Positions 34,045 through 36,734 of a stretch of 36,734 bases of DNA are shown piece after piece; the stretch's first letter is position 1; the number at the start of each line of letters is the position of its first letter. Both the position numbers and the translations under genes were made by a program. The stretch comes from Adonisia turfae CCMR0081 (GTDB lineage Bacteria > Cyanobacteriota > Cyanobacteriia > Phormidesmidales > Phormidesmidaceae), in NCBI RefSeq assembly GCF_011009555.1, contig NZ_QXHD01000004.1:3657873-3694606 (forward strand). The letters are read 5' to 3'. The notes below the pieces were generated by a model. That model was not told where the DNA came from, ran no database searches, and was given only the letters and a program-made list of their open reading frames with translations.

Positions 34045-35436
34045 ATGCCTCCCTCTCCTCGCCTCATTATCATCGGCCTTGACTGCATGGAACCCTCTCT
34101 CGTCTTTGAGCAATGGCGAGAGGATCTACCTAATCTCTCCCGCCTCATGACCCAAGGTAGCTATGGTCGTTTAGAAAGCTCCATTCCTGCCATTACCGTT
34201 CCAGCTTGGAGCTGTATGATGACTGGGCGCGATCCGGGGGAACTGGGCATCTACGGCTTTCGTAATCGAGCAACGCGGGCCTATCAGAACATGACAATTG
34301 CTGATGGTCGAGCTGTGCGTTTCCCTCGGCTATGGGATTATCTGGGCGATGCTGGTTGGAAGGTGGCTGCTCTAAGCGTTCCCGGCACATCGCCACCCTA
34401 TGAGGTAAATGGTTCAATGGTGTCATGTTTTCTGACGCCCAGTCCCCAGGTTACCTTTACCCATCCGCCGGAGCTGGGTGCTCAGATTCGTAGCTGGATG
34501 CCGGACTTTATGATGGATGTGCCTGAGTTCCGGTCAGAGGATAAGGCTGAAATTCTGTCGAATATTCATAAGCTATGCGATCAGCGCTTTACCCTGGCGG
34601 AGAAGCTGATTGTGCAGGACCAGCCGGACTTTTTGATGCTGGTGGATATGGGTGTGGACCGCATTCACCATGCCTTTTGGAAGCCTATGGATCCACGTCA
34701 TCCTGACTATCAGCCAGATATGCCCTTTGCTACGGCGATCCATGACTATTACTGTCATGTGGATGAGCGGGTAGGGCGTCTGCTTGCTCAGTGTGATGAT
34801 GACACGGCTGTTTTAGTTGTGTCGGATCATGGCGCACAGCCTCTGATGGGGGGGATTTGCATCAATGAATGGTTAATTGAAAAGGGCTATCTCACACTGA
34901 AGGAAAAGCCGAGTGATCCAATTGCTTTGGATAAGGTTGAGGTGGATTGGGAGAACACCAAGGTGTGGGGTGCGGGTGGTTACTATGCCAGAATTTTTTT
35001 GAATGTGCGAGGGAGAGAACCCCAGGGAGCGATCCCCTTACAAGAGTTCAAAGCATTTCGCGAGCAGTTGATTAGTGAATTAGAATCAATTACGTTTCCA
35101 GATGGTTCTCCGATGGAGGTGAAGGCCTATGTGCCTCAGGAGACTTATCAGAAGGTGCGGGGAATGGCTCCGGATTTGCTAGTGTACTTTGATTGGTTAG
35201 CGTGGCGTTCGGTGGGCAGTGTGGGCACAGGCGAGCTGTATGCTAAAGGGAATGATACTGGGCCGGATGATGCCAACCATGCTCAATATGGGTTAATGAT
35301 TTTCCATGATCCGAAAGCCCCCCAGGGTGGTCAGGTGTTAGAGAATGCCCAGCTATATGACATTACGCCGACCATGCTAGATCGGTATGGAGTGGATGGT
35401 CCTAGTGATTTGCGGGGTAAGGTTTTGTCGATATAG
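34045..35436 (+). CDS. Alkaline-phosphatase-superfamily phosphodiesterase/nucleotide pyrophosphatase-like protein
   Basis: The 463-residue protein has the type I phosphodiesterase/NPP fold: D13 in IIIGLDCMEPSLV, the nucleophile segment ITVPAWSCMMTGRDPGELGIYGF with T51, the metal site V-D-M-G-V-D-R-I-H-H-A-F-W in the middle, and V-S-D-H-G-A-Q. These residues hold two metals and a threonine nucleophile that splits phosphodiester or phosphoanhydride bonds. There is no signal peptide, so a cytoplasmic substrate is likely. ATG at 34045 has no strong ribosome binding site. With the 31462 gene it brackets lgt. It is the kind of protein annotated AP-family in cyanobacteria; substrate not visible. Confidence 0.87.
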   Translation: MPPSPRLIIIGLDCMEPSLVFEQWREDLPNLSRLMTQGSYGRLESSIPAITVPAWSCMMTGRDPGELGIYGFRNRATRAYQNMTIADGRAVRFPRLWDYLGDAGWKVAALSVPGTSPPYEVNGSMVSCFLTPSPQVTFTHPPELGAQIRSWMPDFMMDVPEFRSEDKAEILSNIHKLCDQRFTLAEKLIVQDQPDFLMLVDMGVDRIHHAFWKPMDPRHPDYQPDMPFATAIHDYYCHVDERVGRLLAQCDDDTAVLVVSDHGAQPLMGGICINEWLIEKGYLTLKEKPSDPIALDKVEVDWENTKVWGAGGYYARIFLNVRGREPQGAIPLQEFKAFREQLISELESITFPDGSPMEVKAYVPQETYQKVRGMAPDLLVYFDWLAWRSVGSVGTGELYAKGNDTGPDDANHAQYGLMIFHDPKAPQGGQVLENAQLYDITPTMLDRYGVDGPSDLRGKVLSI

Positions 35437-35544
35437 ATGAACCGTCCCCAGGCAGTGACGCCGTCTACTACCATTGAGCAAGATAAGACTGACTACAGTA
35501 CTTTTGTCAGTCAATGTAAGGAAAATGTAGGGAGGCGCAACCCG

Positions 35545-36177
35545 ATGCCTATCAACTGGTCAGCCTTGGGACGGCAACCTCAGACCTATGGGTTACTTTT
35601 GGGGACAGCCTTTGGGTGTGGTCTGTTGGTTATCTTAGCCGGTAACCGACCGGTGGCCTGGTTGGGGGGTGGTGCTGTGGCGACTGTGATGACAGGCAGC
35701 TGGGTAACGGCTTATCGATCGTCGTCCAGCGGTGTACAAGATGACAGTGACTTGCTGAATGCTGCTACCTTTCAAAGGCGGATTGAGGCCATTCACGCCC
35801 AGGTGGCTCGCGATGGTTATCAGACTTGGCAGCCGGTTAAAGCTTGGGCATTGCAGTCGCAAACGTTTGCGATGGGTATTTGCGATCGCGAGTCCACCCT
35901 TCGCACTGAACTGCTCGAAGCCCTACACACCGTCGTGGAGTTAGCCCAACAGGTGGCCGATGGCCTTCAGGTACAGGCCCAGATTCAAACGCCCACCTAT
36001 CAACAAATGGCCAAAAGGCAGCTGAAGCAAAGTTGCGATCGCATGGAGCAAACCTACAAGCAGCTACAGCAGCTCCAAGATCAGGTAGCCTTGGCCAGTC
36101 TCTCCCAGGGGGATGCCTCCCTACCCCAGCGATTAGAAACCCTCATCGCCGCCAATAAAGAAATTCTAGAAGCCTAG
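35545..36177 (+). CDS. Membrane-anchored coiled-coil protein of unknown function
   Basis: The ATG at 35545 is preceded nine bases upstream by GGGAGG and gives 210 residues (MPINWSALG...); an ATG at 35437, directly abutting the previous stop, would add a polar, unlikely N-terminus. Two hydrophobic helices lie at about 15-32 and 37-55, followed by a long soluble helical region with coiled-coil character (RQLKQSCDRMEQTYKQLQQLQDQ, LETLIAANKEIL). The topology suggests a small membrane anchor with a cytoplasmic coiled coil. Family unknown. It follows the AP-family gene and precedes the lipoprotein gene, all in the same direction. Confidence 0.72.
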   Translation: MPINWSALGRQPQTYGLLLGTAFGCGLLVILAGNRPVAWLGGGAVATVMTGSWVTAYRSSSSGVQDDSDLLNAATFQRRIEAIHAQVARDGYQTWQPVKAWALQSQTFAMGICDRESTLRTELLEALHTVVELAQQVADGLQVQAQIQTPTYQQMAKRQLKQSCDRMEQTYKQLQQLQDQVALASLSQGDASLPQRLETLIAANKEILEA

Positions 36178-36239
36178 GCCAGTCAACTGTTTAGATACCT
36201 GCTCAGACACCCGCTGCCATCGTTGCTTTAATACCAGCC

Positions 36240-36734
36240 ATGCTCAAAAAACTGTTTCCAAATCGCACCCACCGTCAGCTCATCAGTCTTGTCCTAGGAT
36301 TGATGTTTACCCTGAGTCTTGGGGGTATAGGTGGCTGTCAATCGCCAGTCACATCCCTGGAAACAGCCCAAGCCACCCTCACCAAGCAGGTATTACCCAA
36401 AATCAATGTTGCTAGCAATTTAGTCTCCGACGAAGTTGCCAGTCGCTACACCGTTGATCAAATTGCAGAACCCCTGCCCGACATTGAGAACTTTCCCCTC
36501 TATGGAGCCCAACCCAGGGCAGACCAGCTCTATCTAGAAATCTACAGCTCCTCGGAAAAAGCCAATATTGACCGGCAAAATGAGCGTTGGCTAGTGGAAG
36601 TGGCCGATGCCTTTAACCAACGTCAAGAGAAAAGTAGCTCTGGCAAAGTTATCCAGGTGGGTATCCGTCAAATTGCTTCCGGTACCGCCGCTCGCCTCAT
36701 CGGTGCAGGGGTGGCCCAGCCCACGGGCTATAGC
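36240..36734 (+). CDS. Lipoprotein, N-terminal part of a probable substrate-binding/VWA-type protein cut by the window end
   Basis: The frame from ATG at 36240 is open to the last base (165 codons). It starts MLKKLFPNRTHRQLISLVL, a basic N-region and hydrophobic core leading to the lipobox I-G-G-C33, so the protein should be lipid-modified at Cys33 after Lgt action. Beyond are residues like SNLVSDEVASRYTVDQIAEPLPD, LYLEIYSSSEKANIDRQNERWLVEVADAFN and GVAQPTGYS, which resemble extracellular solute-binding proteins that go on to a von Willebrand A domain in cyanobacteria. The rest is outside the window, so the class is tentative. It is 62 bp after the previous gene. Confidence 0.7.
   Translation, partial: MLKKLFPNRTHRQLISLVLGLMFTLSLGGIGGCQSPVTSLETAQATLTKQVLPKINVASNLVSDEVASRYTVDQIAEPLPDIENFPLYGAQPRADQLYLEIYSSSEKANIDRQNERWLVEVADAFNQRQEKSSSGKVIQVGIRQIASGTAARLIGAGVAQPTGYS

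Overview
The window is chromosomal DNA of a cyanobacterium. Evidence: a psbK gene and a probable Psb35 gene (photosystem II), at least 23 exact copies of the HIP1 octamer GCGATCGC in 36.7 kb (under one expected by chance), a PTPA-type CTERM sorting signal, an SpkB-like kinase, and several small proteins of a cyanobacterial type. The intergenic palindromes and PTPA-CTERM protein suggest a filamentous Leptolyngbya/Acaryochloris-type lineage, but that placement is inference.

Layout. 1-0.65 kb: Ala/Pro-rich tail of a cut-off gene, a probable psb35 and a small unknown gene. 0.8-5.0 kb (minus): a complete polyamine-type ABC importer in the order potA-potD-potB-potC. 5.4-7.2 kb: PBP2 (mrdA), convergent with pheT (7.3-9.7 kb) across a perfect 40-bp palindrome. 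10.2-13.6 kb: SpkB-like Ser/Thr kinase with zinc-ribbon and pentapeptide domains, a 69-aa protein, a TPR protein and an unknown 153-aa protein. 13.8-15.2 kb (minus): tgt followed by psbK, which is only 138 bp. 15.2-18.7 kb: an unknown protein, cobS, a cysK-Rrf2 regulator pair and a thioredoxin-like [2Fe-2S] ferredoxin. 19.0-24.5 kb: a 2TM protein, a MOSC protein, a YihY/BrkB membrane protein and clpB with a clear terminator. 24.7-28.4 kb is the most accessory-looking part: a PTPA-CTERM exported protein, tandem and palindromic repeats, a small unknown protein and an SLH-domain exported protein, with long repeat-bearing spacers. 28.4-31.3 kb: dxr with a small membrane protein, a zinc-ribbon protein and ribokinase. 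31.5-36.7 kb (all plus): two alkaline-phosphatase-superfamily proteins on either side of lgt, a membrane/coiled-coil protein, and the start of a lipoprotein gene that runs off the end.

Most genes are housekeeping: photosystem II assembly, peptidoglycan elongation, translation, cobalamin, cysteine and isoprenoid synthesis, protein disaggregation and lipoprotein maturation. I found no transposase, phage gene, CRISPR array, toxin-antitoxin pair, tRNA or rRNA, and nothing I can honestly call a new defence or biosynthetic system. The best leads are the Rrf2-cysK pair without Fe-S cysteines, the SLH protein with an unassigned C-terminal region, the two threonine-type alkaline-phosphatase-superfamily proteins around lgt, and the families of intergenic palindromes.
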